64,000 nt of DNA from Deltaproteobacteria bacterium (GTDB lineage Bacteria > Desulfobacterota > Desulfobacteria > Desulfobacterales > SpSt-501). Made by a program: the position numbers and the translations under genes. Under the pieces are notes generated by a model. It saw only the letters and a program-made list of their open reading frames with translations. It ran no database searches and was not told the origin of the DNA. The stretch spans positions 18,312 to 82,311 of the forward strand of contig JACRCN010000023.1 in the NCBI GenBank assembly GCA_016219005.1. The letters run 5' to 3'. Numbering within the stretch: position 1 is the stretch's first letter; every line of letters begins with the position of its first letter. This document shows positions 1 through 9,683 of the stretch, piece by piece.

Positions 1-479
<479 letters not shown>

Positions 480-666
480 GGGCGGTTGGCTCCGGTTGGA
501 ACAGCTTCAGCATCCGTGTGGAGTTCGATGGCATTTCGATCGTTGAAATGGGCTCTTCCCGGAAACGCATCTATCTTGTTAAAATGAAAAAGTCATGGTA
601 CCCAGTGGCTAACACAATGGCCCATGGAAATAAAGTCAAAATCCGGACCGGTTGATGAGGCGGCGC

Positions 667-1599
667 ATGGAGAAGAAGGTCCTGGTGGCAGTCGACGATT
701 CGATCCATTCCCGCAAGGCAGTGGCCTACGCCGGCCGCCTGGCCACGGTCATCCGGGAGATGCGCTTCACCCTGGTTCACGTGCAGCCGGCCCTCTCCCA
801 GTTCCTTCTCGACGAGGCGGCCGGCAGCGCCGCGTCGCAGTCAGAGCTTACAAAAATCGTCGCCCGGAACTTGCAGGCCGGCCAGGCCATTCTCGATCGC
901 CACCGGGAGGCGCTGGTCAGGCGCGGGGTCGCCGAAAAGGCCATCGAGCAGGTGAGCCTTCCGCGTCAGCTGGGCGTGGCCAAGGACCTCCTGGATTACG
1001 CCCAGAACAGTCTCTGCGACGCCGTGTTGATCGCCCGGCGGGGAATCTCCTCTCTGCACAAGATGGTCGTCGGCAGCGTGTCTTCCAACCTGATCGAGAA
1101 CTCCCGGGTGATCCCTGTCTGGCTGGTGGACGGTGAGGTGCGTTCGGAGGGCGTTCTGGCGGCCGTGGACGGCTCCGAGACCTCCCTCAGGGCCGTGGAT
1201 CACCTGGCCTTCATGCTGTCCGGCAACCCCGCGATCCGGGTCACGTTTTTCCATGTCACGCCCAGGCTCCGGGACTTCTGCGCGATCGACTTCAACCGGG
1301 AGCAGGGGGCCGGCCTGGAGGCCATCGTCTCCCGCGGCGACCGGCGTTGCATGGACGGTTTCTTCGCGGCGGCCATGAAAAAGCTGGCGGAGGCGGGATT
1401 CGGGGAGAACCAGTGTGAATTTCAGACGGCCGGCACCCTGATGAGCGTCGGCGATTCGATTCTCAAGGCCGCCCGCGAAGGCGGTTTCGGCACCATTGTG
1501 CTGGGGCGGCGCGGAATGAACAGGGCCTTTTTCAGCGGCAGCGTTTCAAACTACATCGTGCAGGAGCTCTCGGATGCCGCCCTGTGGGTCATCCCCTGA
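667..1599 (+). CDS. Tandem universal stress protein (two UspA domains)
   Basis: A 310-residue protein with two UspA folds. Domain 1 (about 1-150) starts KKVLVAVDDSIHSRKAVAYA. Domain 2 (about 155-310) starts GVLAAVDGSETSLRAVDHLA and ends with the nucleotide-loop pattern GRRGMNRAFFSGSVSN, which fits the ATP-binding G-x2-G-x9-G-S motif. Domain 1 has a similar ARRGISSLHKMVVGSVSSN loop with Ala in place of the first Gly. Start chosen at ATG 667 because GAGG lies 6 bases upstream; TTG 652 and ATG 655 are in-frame alternatives. Family members bind ATP and act in stress physiology in the cytoplasm. A second, single-domain UspA gene follows 124 bases downstream. Confidence 0.9.
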   Translation: MEKKVLVAVDDSIHSRKAVAYAGRLATVIREMRFTLVHVQPALSQFLLDEAAGSAASQSELTKIVARNLQAGQAILDRHREALVRRGVAEKAIEQVSLPRQLGVAKDLLDYAQNSLCDAVLIARRGISSLHKMVVGSVSSNLIENSRVIPVWLVDGEVRSEGVLAAVDGSETSLRAVDHLAFMLSGNPAIRVTFFHVTPRLRDFCAIDFNREQGAGLEAIVSRGDRRCMDGFFAAAMKKLAEAGFGENQCEFQTAGTLMSVGDSILKAAREGGFGTIVLGRRGMNRAFFSGSVSNYIVQELSDAALWVIP

Positions 1600-1621
1600 A
1601 GCGCCTTTGCGGCGATGAAAC

Positions 1622-1641
1622 AAAGACCATCCGGGGTCTTT
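1622..1641 (+). terminator. Weak hairpin between two usp genes
   Basis: Arms AAAGACC (1622-1628) and GGTCTTT (1635-1641) flank a 6-base loop just after the stop of the tandem UspA gene. The T residues are part of the stem and there is no separate T-run, so this may be only a weak terminator or an RNA-processing stem. Confidence 0.3.
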
Positions 1642-1723
1642 CCGGTGTTGGCATCCCCTCGGGAATGAGCGAGCGAACCGTTGACGAATGATTAACCCCA
1701 TCTGTAAAGGAGGCTCAACCCCC

Positions 1724-2254
1724 ATGGTTCCCGAAATCAAGAAGATCCTCTTCACCACAGACCTGTCCAAACAAACCCGTTATGCCTTCGATTATGCCAT
1801 CAGCCTGGCCGGTCGCTACGGTGCGAGCCTCACGATCCTCTACGTCATGGAGGATCTGTCTCCCAGCCAGAGCGCCAGCCTGCAGGGGTTCATCGGCGAT
1901 GAACGCTGGGAGGATCTGCGCCAATCCCACGAGCAGGAAGTGCAGCAGATCCTGATCGGCAAGAAAAAGGAAGGTCGCATGATCCGCGAGGCCCTGGGAG
2001 ACATGTTCACGTCAACCCAGAAGGATTTCAAGGCCCCCGCCGTGCTGGCGGAGGAGATCGTGGTGACCCAGGGCGACGCGGTCGATTGCATCCTGCAGGA
2101 GGTCGAGGCCCGCGCCTGCGACCTGATCGTCATGGGCTATCACCCGCGGGGCCGGCTGGAAGAGGCCATCATCGGCAGCGTCAGCCGCAGCGTGCTGCGC
2201 CGCAGCAAGGTGCCGGTGCTCTTGGTTCGGTTGCCGGAGCGGGTGGACGAATAA
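1724..2254 (+). CDS. Universal stress protein, single UspA domain
   Basis: A 176-residue UspA protein. The N-terminus IKKILFTTDLSKQTRYAFDY is the first strand and helix. The C-terminal half has DLIVMGYHPRGRLEEAIIGS followed by VSRSVLRRSKVPVLLVR, the usual nucleotide-loop region and last strand. The loop reads G-Y-H-P-R-G..G-S, close to the ATP-binding pattern. ATG 1724 is preceded by AAAGGAGG (1706-1713), an excellent ribosome site; an in-frame ATG at 1688 lies before that site and is rejected. About 50 residues inserted after strand 2 make it longer than the minimal family length of about 140. It probably works with the tandem UspA upstream. Confidence 0.9.
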   Translation: MVPEIKKILFTTDLSKQTRYAFDYAISLAGRYGASLTILYVMEDLSPSQSASLQGFIGDERWEDLRQSHEQEVQQILIGKKKEGRMIREALGDMFTSTQKDFKAPAVLAEEIVVTQGDAVDCILQEVEARACDLIVMGYHPRGRLEEAIIGSVSRSVLRRSKVPVLLVRLPERVDE

Positions 2255-2576
2255 AGCAGGGCCGAGCCTGCTGCTGTTCACATCAGACGGCTTTGCAGCA
2301 ATCCGGACGCAAGCGTTTGGACATGTGAGGGTTGCGCCGCAAAGACGCAGAGGACGCGGAGGTTTGTGATTTTTCCGTTGCCGGTGAGAGGCCCGCACCG
2401 GAGAGGCAGCTCGCCGCTTTTGGAAGCAGCTTTGGGGGGCCCGCAGGGCGAGCAGGTTTTTTGAACCGCCGCCTCTCACGGCGGTTCAATAAGAAGGCTT
2501 CCCTGGCGTCCTTTGCGCCTCCAGCGGAGCGGGCGGTGAATCTTGCATCCGTCAAACGGGCGATGGACTGAAGCCG
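2255..2576. repeat. Gene-free stretch between converging genes with nested inverted repeats
   Basis: Between the stop of the UspA gene and the stop of dppF lie 322 bases with no convincing gene. They hold a near-perfect hairpin, TTGAACCGCCG (2461-2471) and CGGCGGTTCAA (2479-2489), with a 7-base loop. A wider imperfect inverted repeat lies outside it, with left arm around 2331-2362 (CGCAAAGACGCAGAGGACGC) and right arm around 2500-2523 (revcomp GGCGCAAAGGACGCC). No T-run follows the hairpin on either strand, so it is not a classical terminator. It looks like a degenerate dispersed palindrome. A weak AGCAGG/CCTGCT hairpin sits at 2255-2272. Confidence 0.6.
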
Positions 2577-3581
2577 TTAGGGCAGGCCTGCCCGGCCGGC
2601 GAAGTGACACGCCGCCCAGTGGTGTTCGCGGACTTCGGAAAGCGGTGGCTCCCTTTCTGAACAGAGGCCCTCGGCGTAGTGGCAACGGGGGTGGAACCGG
2701 CAGCCGGTCGGCGGGTCGATGGGGCTGGGGACATCTCCCTTGAGGATGATGCGGCCCGGGCGCTGCAGGGACGGGTCGGGCACCGGCACGGCCGAGAGCA
2801 GGGCCTGGGAATAGGGATGGAGCGGTTCGCGGTAGAGGTCACGGCTGGGGGCGATCTCGACGATCTTCCCCAGGTACATGACCGCCACGCGGTCGCTCAC
2901 GTGCTCGACGACACTCAGGTCGTGGGAGATGAAGAGATAGGTCAGGCCGAACTCGCTCTGGAGGTCTTTGAGCAGGTTGATGACCTGGGCCTGGATCGAG
3001 ACGTCCAGGGCCGAGACCGCCTCGTCGCAGACGATCAGTTTGGGCTTGAGGGCAAGAGCCCGCGCCACCCCGATGCGCTGGCGCTGTCCGCCGGAGAACT
3101 GGTGCGGGTAGCGCCGCATGTGCTCCCGGCGCAGTCCCACCACCTCCAGCAGCTCCAGCACCCGCGCCTCCCGCTCCCGGCGGCTCTTCACCCCGTGGAC
3201 CAGCAGCGGCTCGCCGACGATGTGGCTGACGGTTTTGCGGGGGTTAAGGGAGGAGAAAGGGTCCTGGAAGATGATCTGCATCTCCCGGCGCAGGGCCTGC
3301 ATGTCATGCTTGGAATATCCCAGGATGCTTAGGCCCTGAAAAAGAACATCACCGGAGGTCGGCTCCTCCAGGCGCAGGATGACCCGGCCGAAGGTGGTCT
3401 TGCCGCAGCCGGATTCCCCCACCAGGCCGAGGGTTTCGCCCCCGCGGATCGCCAGGCTGACTCCGTCCACGGCCTTGACCGCGGCGGTCTGCTTCATGAA
3501 CACTCCGCCCCGGATCGGGAAGTGCTTGACGACGTTGCGGGCCTCGAGCAGCGGCCGGGCGTTTGCGCTCGTGTCAGGCAT
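2577..3581 (-). CDS. dppF: Peptide ABC transporter ATP-binding protein, DppF/OppF type (operon 1)
   Basis: A 334-residue ATPase that energises peptide uptake at the inner face of the membrane. Walker A is GESGCGKTT, the signature is [15 protein letters not shown], and Walker B is [12 protein letters not shown], where Ala replaces the more usual Pro. The switch His is in [15 protein letters not shown]. The C-terminal tail is Cys-rich ([16 protein letters not shown]), as in the oligopeptide ATPase family. It is the last gene of the first dpp operon and overlaps the end of dppD by 8 bases, suggesting translational coupling. The product pairs with DppD as a heterodimer. Dipeptide and oligopeptide specificity cannot be told apart from sequence. 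Confidence 0.93.
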   Translation of the reverse strand: MPDTSANARPLLEARNVVKHFPIRGGVFMKQTAAVKAVDGVSLAIRGGETLGLVGESGCGKTTFGRVILRLEEPTSGDVLFQGLSILGYSKHDMQALRREMQIIFQDPFSSLNPRKTVSHIVGEPLLVHGVKSRREREARVLELLEVVGLRREHMRRYPHQFSGGQRQRIGVARALALKPKLIVCDEAVSALDVSIQAQVINLLKDLQSEFGLTYLFISHDLSVVEHVSDRVAVMYLGKIVEIAPSRDLYREPLHPYSQALLSAVPVPDPSLQRPGRIILKGDVPSPIDPPTGCRFHPRCHYAEGLCSEREPPLSEVREHHWAACHFAGRAGLP

Positions 3582-4551
3582 ACTTCAGGCACCTCACGAG
3601 GTGGTTGTCGCCGACCGCGACCATTGCGGGCGTGACCTTCCGGCAGTCGTCGAACCCATCCGGGCAGCGGTCACTGAAAAGGCAGCCCTCCGGCAAGCGC
3701 AGCAGGGAGGGCACCACCCCGGGGATGGTCCGCAACCGACGGCCCGGCGCGTCCCGGCCCAGCACCGGGATCGATCCCAGCAGCCCCACCGTGTACGGGT
3801 TGCGGGGGTCGCCGAAAAGGGTCCGGGCGTCGGCGACCTCCATGACCCGGCCGGCGTACATGACCGCCACGTGCTGGGCCATTTCGGCGATGACGCCAAG
3901 GTCGTGGGTGATGAAGAGGATCGCGGCCCCGGTCTCGGCCTTGAGCTTGTTCATGAGATCCAGGATCTGCGCCTGGATGGTGACGTCGAGCGCGGTCGTG
4001 GGCTCGTCAGCAATCATCAGCTTCGGGTTGCCGGCAAGCGCCATGGCGATCATCACCCGCTGGCGCATGCCGCCGCTCATCTGGTGCGGGTAGTCGAACA
4101 GCCGCTTTTCCGGCGCCGGAATGCCCACCAGTTTGAACACGTCCATCACGCGCTCCGCAGCCGCCTTGCGCGAAAGCTTATCGTGCAGCCGCAGGACCTC
4201 TGCCACCTGGTCGCCGACCGGGAAGGTCGGGTTGAGGGAAGTCATGGGTTCTTGGAAGATCATGGAGATGCGTTTGCCGCGGATGCGGCGCATCCGGGCC
4301 TCCGATAGCTTGAGGAGGTCTTGCCCTTCGAAGAGAACCTGGCCGCCCACGATTTTTCCGGGCGGCTCCGGGATGAGGCGGATGATGGAGTGGGCGGTGA
4401 CGCTCTTGCCGCAGCCGGACTCGCCCACCAGCCCGAGGGTCTGCCCGGCGGGGATCGACAGGCTCACGTCGTCCACCGCCTTGGCCGTGGTGCCGCGCAC
4501 CTGGAAGTGGGTCTGGAGATTGCGGATGTCCAGGAGGGTTTCGGCCGCCAT
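3574..4551 (-). CDS. dppD: Peptide ABC transporter ATP-binding protein, DppD/OppD type (operon 1)
   Basis: A 325-residue ATPase partner of DppF. Visible motifs are Walker [16 protein letters not shown]-loop [11 protein letters not shown], signature [15 protein letters not shown], Walker [13 protein letters not shown] and switch [16 protein letters not shown]. The C-terminal [14 protein letters not shown] is the Cys-rich tail of the family. It starts 4 bases after the dppC stop and overlaps dppF by 8 bases. Its usual length and complete motif set indicate an intact protein. Confidence 0.94.
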   Translation of the reverse strand: MAAETLLDIRNLQTHFQVRGTTAKAVDDVSLSIPAGQTLGLVGESGCGKSVTAHSIIRLIPEPPGKIVGGQVLFEGQDLLKLSEARMRRIRGKRISMIFQEPMTSLNPTFPVGDQVAEVLRLHDKLSRKAAAERVMDVFKLVGIPAPEKRLFDYPHQMSGGMRQRVMIAMALAGNPKLMIADEPTTALDVTIQAQILDLMNKLKAETGAAILFITHDLGVIAEMAQHVAVMYAGRVMEVADARTLFGDPRNPYTVGLLGSIPVLGRDAPGRRLRTIPGVVPSLLRLPEGCLFSDRCPDGFDDCRKVTPAMVAVGDNHLVRCLKYA

Positions 4552-4555
4552 GGCA

Positions 4556-5437
4556 TCAATCCCTCAGCCGCGGGTCCAGGGCGTCCCGCAGGCCGTCGCC
4601 CAGGAGGTTGAACCCGAGCACGGCACCGAGGATGGCGAGCCCCGGGAAGGTCATGACCCAGGAGGCCCGCAGGATCAGGGCGCGGCTGCGGGCGATGTCG
4701 GCTCCCCACTCGGGCGTGGGCGGCTGGGCCCCCAGCCCCAGGAAGCTCAGGGCCGCGGCGTCCAGAATGGCCGAGGCGAAGCTCAGGGTGGTCTGCACGA
4801 TCAGCGGGCCCATGCAGTTCGGCAGGATTGCCACGAAGATGATCCGCAGGTCCCGGGCGCCGATGGCGCGGGCGGCCATGACGTAGTCCTTTTCGCTCTC
4901 TTCCAGAACACTCGCGCGCACGATGCGTGCAAAGCGCGGCACGTAGGTGATGGCGATGGCGAGCATGGCGTTCTGCAGGCTCGGTCCCAGGTAGGCCACC
5001 ACCACGATGGCGAGCAGGATGTAGGGAAACGACAGGATGATGTCGATCCCGCGCATGACGATGTCGTCGAGCCGGCCCTTGTAGTAGCCGGAGATGCTGC
5101 CGATGATCGTGCCGAAGCAGAAGGCCAGGCCCACGCTCACCAGCGCCACCAGCAGCGACACCCGGGCGCCGTAGATGATGCGCGAGAGGATGTCGCGGCC
5201 GAGGTCGTCGGTGCCGAGGATGTTCTTCGTGGAGCCGCCCTCGCTCCAGGCCGGCGGCTTGAGCTGGTCGTAGAGGGCGACGTCGATCGGGTCGTGCGGG
5301 CTGAGGGCCGGGGCGAAAATACCGCAGAGGATGAAGACGATGATGACGACGAGCCCCGCCACGGCGGTCCTGTTCCGCCACAGCTGCGAGAGCTGGTCGA
5401 GCATCGGATGCCGGTCTTCGGGGTGTTTTTGAGCCAT
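4556..5437 (-). CDS. dppC: Peptide ABC transporter permease, DppC type (operon 1)
   Basis: A 293-residue inner-membrane permease. The N-terminal segment [20 protein letters not shown] is the first membrane helix, and LFGHDD-type loop residues are seen as [16 protein letters not shown], typical of DppC. Several hydrophobic helices follow. The ATPase-contacting EAA loop is [20 protein letters not shown]. It ends near [18 protein letters not shown] and [12 protein letters not shown], hallmark C-terminal motifs. It lies 25 bases after dppB and 4 bases before dppD in the operon. Confidence 0.94.
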   Translation of the reverse strand: MAQKHPEDRHPMLDQLSQLWRNRTAVAGLVVIIVFILCGIFAPALSPHDPIDVALYDQLKPPAWSEGGSTKNILGTDDLGRDILSRIIYGARVSLLVALVSVGLAFCFGTIIGSISGYYKGRLDDIVMRGIDIILSFPYILLAIVVVAYLGPSLQNAMLAIAITYVPRFARIVRASVLEESEKDYVMAARAIGARDLRIIFVAILPNCMGPLIVQTTLSFASAILDAAALSFLGLGAQPPTPEWGADIARSRALILRASWVMTFPGLAILGAVLGFNLLGDGLRDALDPRLRD

Positions 5438-5462
5438 CGGGTCTCCGGCGTCCCTTTGAATC

Positions 5463-6467
5463 CTACTTAATACTGATCCGCGGATTGATCAGGGCATACA
5501 GCACGTCGACACCCAGGTTGATGATGACGAACAGCCCGGCGATGAAAAGGGTTCCGTTCTGGATCACCATGTAATCGCGTTGCATCACGGCGTCGTACAT
5601 CCACTTGCCGACCCCCGGCCAGGCAAAGATGGTCTCGGTCAGGATGGCGCCGCCCAGCAGCACGCCGAACTGCAGTCCGATGGTAGTGACCACCGGGATC
5701 AGGGCGTTGCGCAGGGCGTGTTTGAAGATCACCTTGAACTGGGACAGGCCCTTGGCCTTGGCGGTCTTGATGTAGTCCTGGCGCAGCACCTCCAGCATGG
5801 AGGAGCGGGTCATGCGCGCCACGATGGCGGTTGGGATCGTGGAAAGCGTGAAGGCCGGCATGATGAGGTGCCAGAGCGCATCCCTCAGAGCCGGTCCGTT
5901 TTTCGTGATGACGGCATCCAGAATGTAGAAGTTGGTGACGACCTCGAGATCCACGCCCACGCTCAGCCGTCCGGAGATGGGGAGCCATCCCAGGTTTACG
6001 GAAAAGATCAGCATGAACACCAGGCCCAGCCAGAAGATGGGCATGCTGACTCCCGCCAGGGCGCCCAGCATGCTCAGATAGTCGAAGGCGGAGTACTGCT
6101 TGGTGGCGGAGATGATGCCGAAGATCATGCCCAGGGTGCAGCTGATCATCAGGGCCGTGACGGACAGCTCGATGGTGGCCGGAAAGCGCTGCCGGATCTC
6201 AACCCAGACCTTCTGGCGGGTCCAGATGGTCTCGCCCAAATCCAGCGTGACCAGGCGTTTGAGGAACAAGCCATATTGGACGTAAAGGGGTTTGTTCAGG
6301 CCCAGGTGCTCCCTTAAGTTTTTCAGGGCTTCGTCCGAGGCGCGCTCGCCCAGCAGGAGCTCGGCGGGATCCCCGGGGGTGAGGTGGAGCATGAAGAAAA
6401 TAATGATCGACACCCCCAGGAGGGTCGGGATGAGGATCAGGATCCGTCGCAGAATATAGGCGGCCAT
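5463..6467 (-). CDS. dppB: Peptide ABC transporter permease, DppB type (operon 1)
   Basis: A 334-residue permease that forms the membrane channel with DppC. It opens with YILRRILILIPTLLGVSIII and the family motif LTPGDPAELLLGERAS, then a periplasmic segment and further helices. The EAA loop is AKAKGLSQFKVIFKHALRNA, and the C-terminal helix region includes ETIFAWPGVGKWMYDAV. Transcription runs from dppA through a 102-base gap that holds a stem-loop. Confidence 0.94.
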   Translation of the reverse strand: MAAYILRRILILIPTLLGVSIIIFFMLHLTPGDPAELLLGERASDEALKNLREHLGLNKPLYVQYGLFLKRLVTLDLGETIWTRQKVWVEIRQRFPATIELSVTALMISCTLGMIFGIISATKQYSAFDYLSMLGALAGVSMPIFWLGLVFMLIFSVNLGWLPISGRLSVGVDLEVVTNFYILDAVITKNGPALRDALWHLIMPAFTLSTIPTAIVARMTRSSMLEVLRQDYIKTAKAKGLSQFKVIFKHALRNALIPVVTTIGLQFGVLLGGAILTETIFAWPGVGKWMYDAVMQRDYMVIQNGTLFIAGLFVIINLGVDVLYALINPRISIK

Positions 6468-6514
6468 GAGGTGATAAAAGCCTTCGAGGGTTCCAGGCGT
6501 CCAGGGGGCCAGGG

Positions 6515-6550
6515 CAGGTGGAAAGGGATGATGAAGTCTCTTTCCACCTG
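6515..6550 (-). promoter_or_regulatory. Stem-loop in dppA-dppB gap (operon 1)
   Basis: CAGGTGGAAAG (6515-6525) pairs perfectly with CTTTCCACCTG (6540-6550), giving an 11-bp stem and 14-base loop between dppA and dppB. No T-run follows on the minus strand, so it is more likely an mRNA-stabilising or processing stem that keeps the binding-protein message abundant than a terminator. That role is inferred from well-known binding-protein operons. Confidence 0.55.
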
Positions 6551-6569
6551 AACCCTTTAACCCTTTATC

Positions 6570-8180
6570 CTATTTTTCCAGCCACACGTTCTTCAGGCGG
6601 ATCGAGGCCGTGGGGTGAAGTTTGAAGTCCTGCACGTTCTTCAGCAGCGGCCAGGTCTGGGTGCTGTGTGCGACCGGTATCACGGGCATCTCGTCGTACA
6701 TGAGCTGCTGGGCTTTCTTGTAGATCTCGGCGCGCTTGGCCTGGTCGGTGGTCTGCCGGCCCTGCTCCATCAGGCTGTGATATTCCGAGTTCTGCCACTG
6801 GGTGCGGACGGAGCTGGAGGCCATGCCGTCGTACAGCACCGCCAGGAAGTTGTCCGGGTCGCCGTTGTCGCCGGTCCAGCCGAGCTGGAAGAGGTCCATG
6901 TCCGGCGGTTGCTCGCGCTGCCGCTTGAGGTAGGTGCCCCACTCGAAGCTGACGATCCGGGCCCGGATGCCGACCTTGGCGAGATCCGCCACCATGGCCA
7001 CCCCCACCTTCAACCCCTCGGGGTTGTACGGCCGGGCCACGGGCATGCACCACAGGGTGATTTCGTCCAGCCCCTTGCCCTCCGGGAAACCGGCCTCGGC
7101 CAGCAGGGCCTTGGCCTTGTCGAGGCTGTATTCGACCTGCGGCACGGCGTCGTTGTAGCCCCACATGATGGGCGGGATGTGGTTCTTGGCGAGCTGACCC
7201 TGGCCCTGGTAGATGTTGTCCACGATGGCCTTGCGGTTGATGGCCTGGGCCACGGCCTTGCGCAGCTTGGTGTTGCTCTTCCACGGCTCCTTGGTGTGGT
7301 TGAAGCTGAGATAACCGATGTTCATGCCCGGCTGTGAGATGAGCTTCATGCCCGGGTCCTTCTGGGCGAGCGGAATGTCGGCGGCGTTCGGGAACTGGCA
7401 GATGTGGATGTTGCCGGTCTTCAGTTCGAGGAAGCGCACCGAGTTTTCGGGGATGGCGCGGAAGACCGCCTTGTCGAGATAGGGCCCGGCCTTCTTGTCC
7501 CAGTACTCGGTATTCTTCTCAAGCAGGATCTGGTCGTCCTTCACCCACTTCACGAACTTGAACGGGCCGGTGCCCACGGGGTTGCGCACGAACTCCTTGG
7601 GGTTTTTCAGGAAGGCCGTCGGGCTGATGATGTCCGCGAAGTCCATGCCCAGGTTGGCCAGGAAAGGCGCGTCCACCCGTTTCAGCTTGAAGACCACGGT
7701 GTGCTCGTCTGCGGCTTCGATGGACTCGACGGTCTTATCCATTTCCATCGACACCCAGTATTCGGGCGGGCGCTCCTGGGCCGGGATCTCCCAGGCCTTG
7801 CCGGAGAACTTGAGTTTGGGCTCCTTCATCTGGCGGCCCAGGGAGAAGACCACCGCATTGGCGTTGAAAGGGGTGCCGTCGTGAAACTTGACGCCTTTGC
7901 GCAGTTTGAAGGTGTAGGTCTTGCCGTCGGGGGCGATGGTCCAGGACTCGGCCAGACCCGGCTCCAGGGCGGTGGACTCGTCCTTGTATTCCACCAAGGC
8001 TTCCAGAACATTATCGCAGATCATGAAGGAGTTGCCATCGGTCTCGTAGGCCGGGTCGAGGCCGACACTGTCGCCGCCGCGGCCGAAGATCAGGGTCCCC
8101 CCGGGTTTGGGTGCCGCCAAAACCGCCCCGGCGCACACCACCGCCAATACCGCCAGACACAACAGGGTCTTTTTCAGCAT
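6570..8180 (-). CDS. dppA: Peptide-binding periplasmic protein, SBP family 5, DppA type (operon 1)
   Basis: A 536-residue extracellular solute-binding protein. A signal peptide (KKTLLCLAVLAVVCAGAVLA) ends near residue 22 without a lipobox Cys at the cleavage site, so it should be soluble in the periplasm. The family-5 start GGTLIFGRGGDSVGLDPAY, the LAESWTIAPDGKTYTFKLR segment and VKFHDGTPFNANAV are present. AGGAGG lies upstream of the ATG. Operon order is M20 peptidase, dppA, dppB, dppC, dppD, dppF. It is a paralogue of the binding protein at 22945 and shares the GRGGDSV segment; divergence in the cleft suggests different ligands. Confidence 0.94.
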   Translation of the reverse strand: MLKKTLLCLAVLAVVCAGAVLAAPKPGGTLIFGRGGDSVGLDPAYETDGNSFMICDNVLEALVEYKDESTALEPGLAESWTIAPDGKTYTFKLRKGVKFHDGTPFNANAVVFSLGRQMKEPKLKFSGKAWEIPAQERPPEYWVSMEMDKTVESIEAADEHTVVFKLKRVDAPFLANLGMDFADIISPTAFLKNPKEFVRNPVGTGPFKFVKWVKDDQILLEKNTEYWDKKAGPYLDKAVFRAIPENSVRFLELKTGNIHICQFPNAADIPLAQKDPGMKLISQPGMNIGYLSFNHTKEPWKSNTKLRKAVAQAINRKAIVDNIYQGQGQLAKNHIPPIMWGYNDAVPQVEYSLDKAKALLAEAGFPEGKGLDEITLWCMPVARPYNPEGLKVGVAMVADLAKVGIRARIVSFEWGTYLKRQREQPPDMDLFQLGWTGDNGDPDNFLAVLYDGMASSSVRTQWQNSEYHSLMEQGRQTTDQAKRAEIYKKAQQLMYDEMPVIPVAHSTQTWPLLKNVQDFKLHPTASIRLKNVWLEK

Positions 8181-8332
8181 ACATCCTCCTTAATGGGTTA
8201 GGGGTGGGAAGGTATACTCGCCGCTGTTCCGAATCGGTGGGGCACTCGCCCGATTCAATCTTGATGGACTCGTAAACCGCCCGGCATGCAGGCCGAAGCC
8301 ACTCCCACACCGGATCGTCTGAATCCCAGCCT

Positions 8333-9466
8333 TCACTTACTAGACCCCCGCAGAGTTGTCAAAGCCGTCTCCCGGAAGAACTCGTCCAGGATGCGATGCA
8401 CCTCGAACAGGCTGTCGAGATTGATGTGCTCCTCCGGGGAGTGGGCACTGTTGTCGCCATCGGGTCCCCAGACGATCCCCGGGATGCCGAACGCGGAGAG
8501 GAAGCGCGCATCGCTCGCCCCGTGCTCGCAGCCGACCTCGGGCCGGCCGGCGATCTCGAGCAGCCGCTCGAGCTGCGGCGTGTGGCCGCTCTGGAAAAGC
8601 GGTTCCGTTTCGACCACCTCGACCTCGCCCCGGATGTCCCGGCGGATGGCCGCGACCACCGCGTCCATGTCGTCGTTTTCGGTGTAGCGGATGTCAAAGA
8701 GCGCCTCGGCGTAGTCGGGCACCTGGTTGACGGCCTTGCCCGCCTGGATGCGACTGAAGTTGAGGGTGCGGTGCCAGTGGTCCGGTGCTGTGGCCGCGAA
8801 GTGCGCCTTGAGAGCGAAATAGTCGGCGATGAGCCCCTCGATGGCGTTCTCCCCCATCCAGGGCCGCGCGCCGTGGGCGGTCTTGCCCCGCGCGATGAGC
8901 TTCAGGCGCAAAATCCCCTTTTCCTTCACCACGATTTTTTTGCGGTTGCCGCCGTCGAGGGCGATGGCGAAATCGGACCGGAGTTGGGCGAGGGCCGCCC
9001 GGGCGCCGTTCTGACCCCCAATCTCCTCGTCGCCGGAGATCAGGATGCCGAAGGGCAGGTCGGCCTGGGTCTTCCCCGCCGCCCGCAAACGCGCGATCCA
9101 ATCCGCCAGCAGCACGAGCGACAGCGCGGCGGCGTACTTGTCGTCGATGCTGCCCCGGCCGAAGAGCCGCCCGTTTTCCACCCGCGGCTCGAACAGCGCA
9201 TCGGGCGCATCCACCACGTCGATGTGGGACATGAGCAGCACCGGCGCGGTGCCGTCCGGCCTCAGGACCAGGATGGTCGGGATACCCTTCTGGTCGAAGC
9301 GGCGGAAGCCGATGCCGTGGCGCACCAGATAGGATTCGATGAAGGCGGTGCAGTTCTGGATTTCATCGGGCCGGGAGTGCATGGACTTGAAACGGATGAG
9401 CTCGCTGGTGAGTTCGACGATGGGTTGCACGCGAAGAGGCTCCTTTCCATGTTCAACGGTTTGCAT
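8333..9466 (-). CDS. M20-family metallopeptidase (dipeptidase/deacylase-like)
   Basis: A 377-residue cytoplasmic co-catalytic zinc hydrolase. Metal-ligand regions are visible: His in LLMSHIDVVDAP, bridging Asp in GRGSIDDKYAAALS, the general-base Glu pair in ISGDEEIGGQNGAR, Asp in GASDARFLSAFG and the C-terminal His in NSAHSPEEHINLDSL. A dimerisation insert lies between (KTAHGARPWMGENAIEG). Start set at ATG 9466, where AAGGA precedes it; a longer frame to 9520 has no ribosome site. It lies 152 bases before dppA on the same strand, so it probably cleaves imported peptides. M20 members also include deacetylases, so the exact substrate is unknown. Confidence 0.88.
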   Translation of the reverse strand: MQTVEHGKEPLRVQPIVELTSELIRFKSMHSRPDEIQNCTAFIESYLVRHGIGFRRFDQKGIPTILVLRPDGTAPVLLMSHIDVVDAPDALFEPRVENGRLFGRGSIDDKYAAALSLVLLADWIARLRAAGKTQADLPFGILISGDEEIGGQNGARAALAQLRSDFAIALDGGNRKKIVVKEKGILRLKLIARGKTAHGARPWMGENAIEGLIADYFALKAHFAATAPDHWHRTLNFSRIQAGKAVNQVPDYAEALFDIRYTENDDMDAVVAAIRRDIRGEVEVVETEPLFQSGHTPQLERLLEIAGRPEVGCEHGASDARFLSAFGIPGIVWGPDGDNSAHSPEEHINLDSLFEVHRILDEFFRETALTTLRGSSK

Positions 9467-9683
9467 AGTCGTCCTTAGTGTGCGGGGGCTGAAGGTTCGG
9501 CCGCGCCGGTAACTACTCATGTCTCAGGGTTCAGGGATCCACGGGGACAGGCGCCATAATCCTCGACCTCCTCCGGCATGTAAGAATCGTGCCGCCGGCG
9601 TCCAGGCTCCGGCAACTGCTTCTTTCCCGAACTCCGAACCTTTTCGCCACCTGGGTAGTTACCAGCGATGAGCGATGACCGTT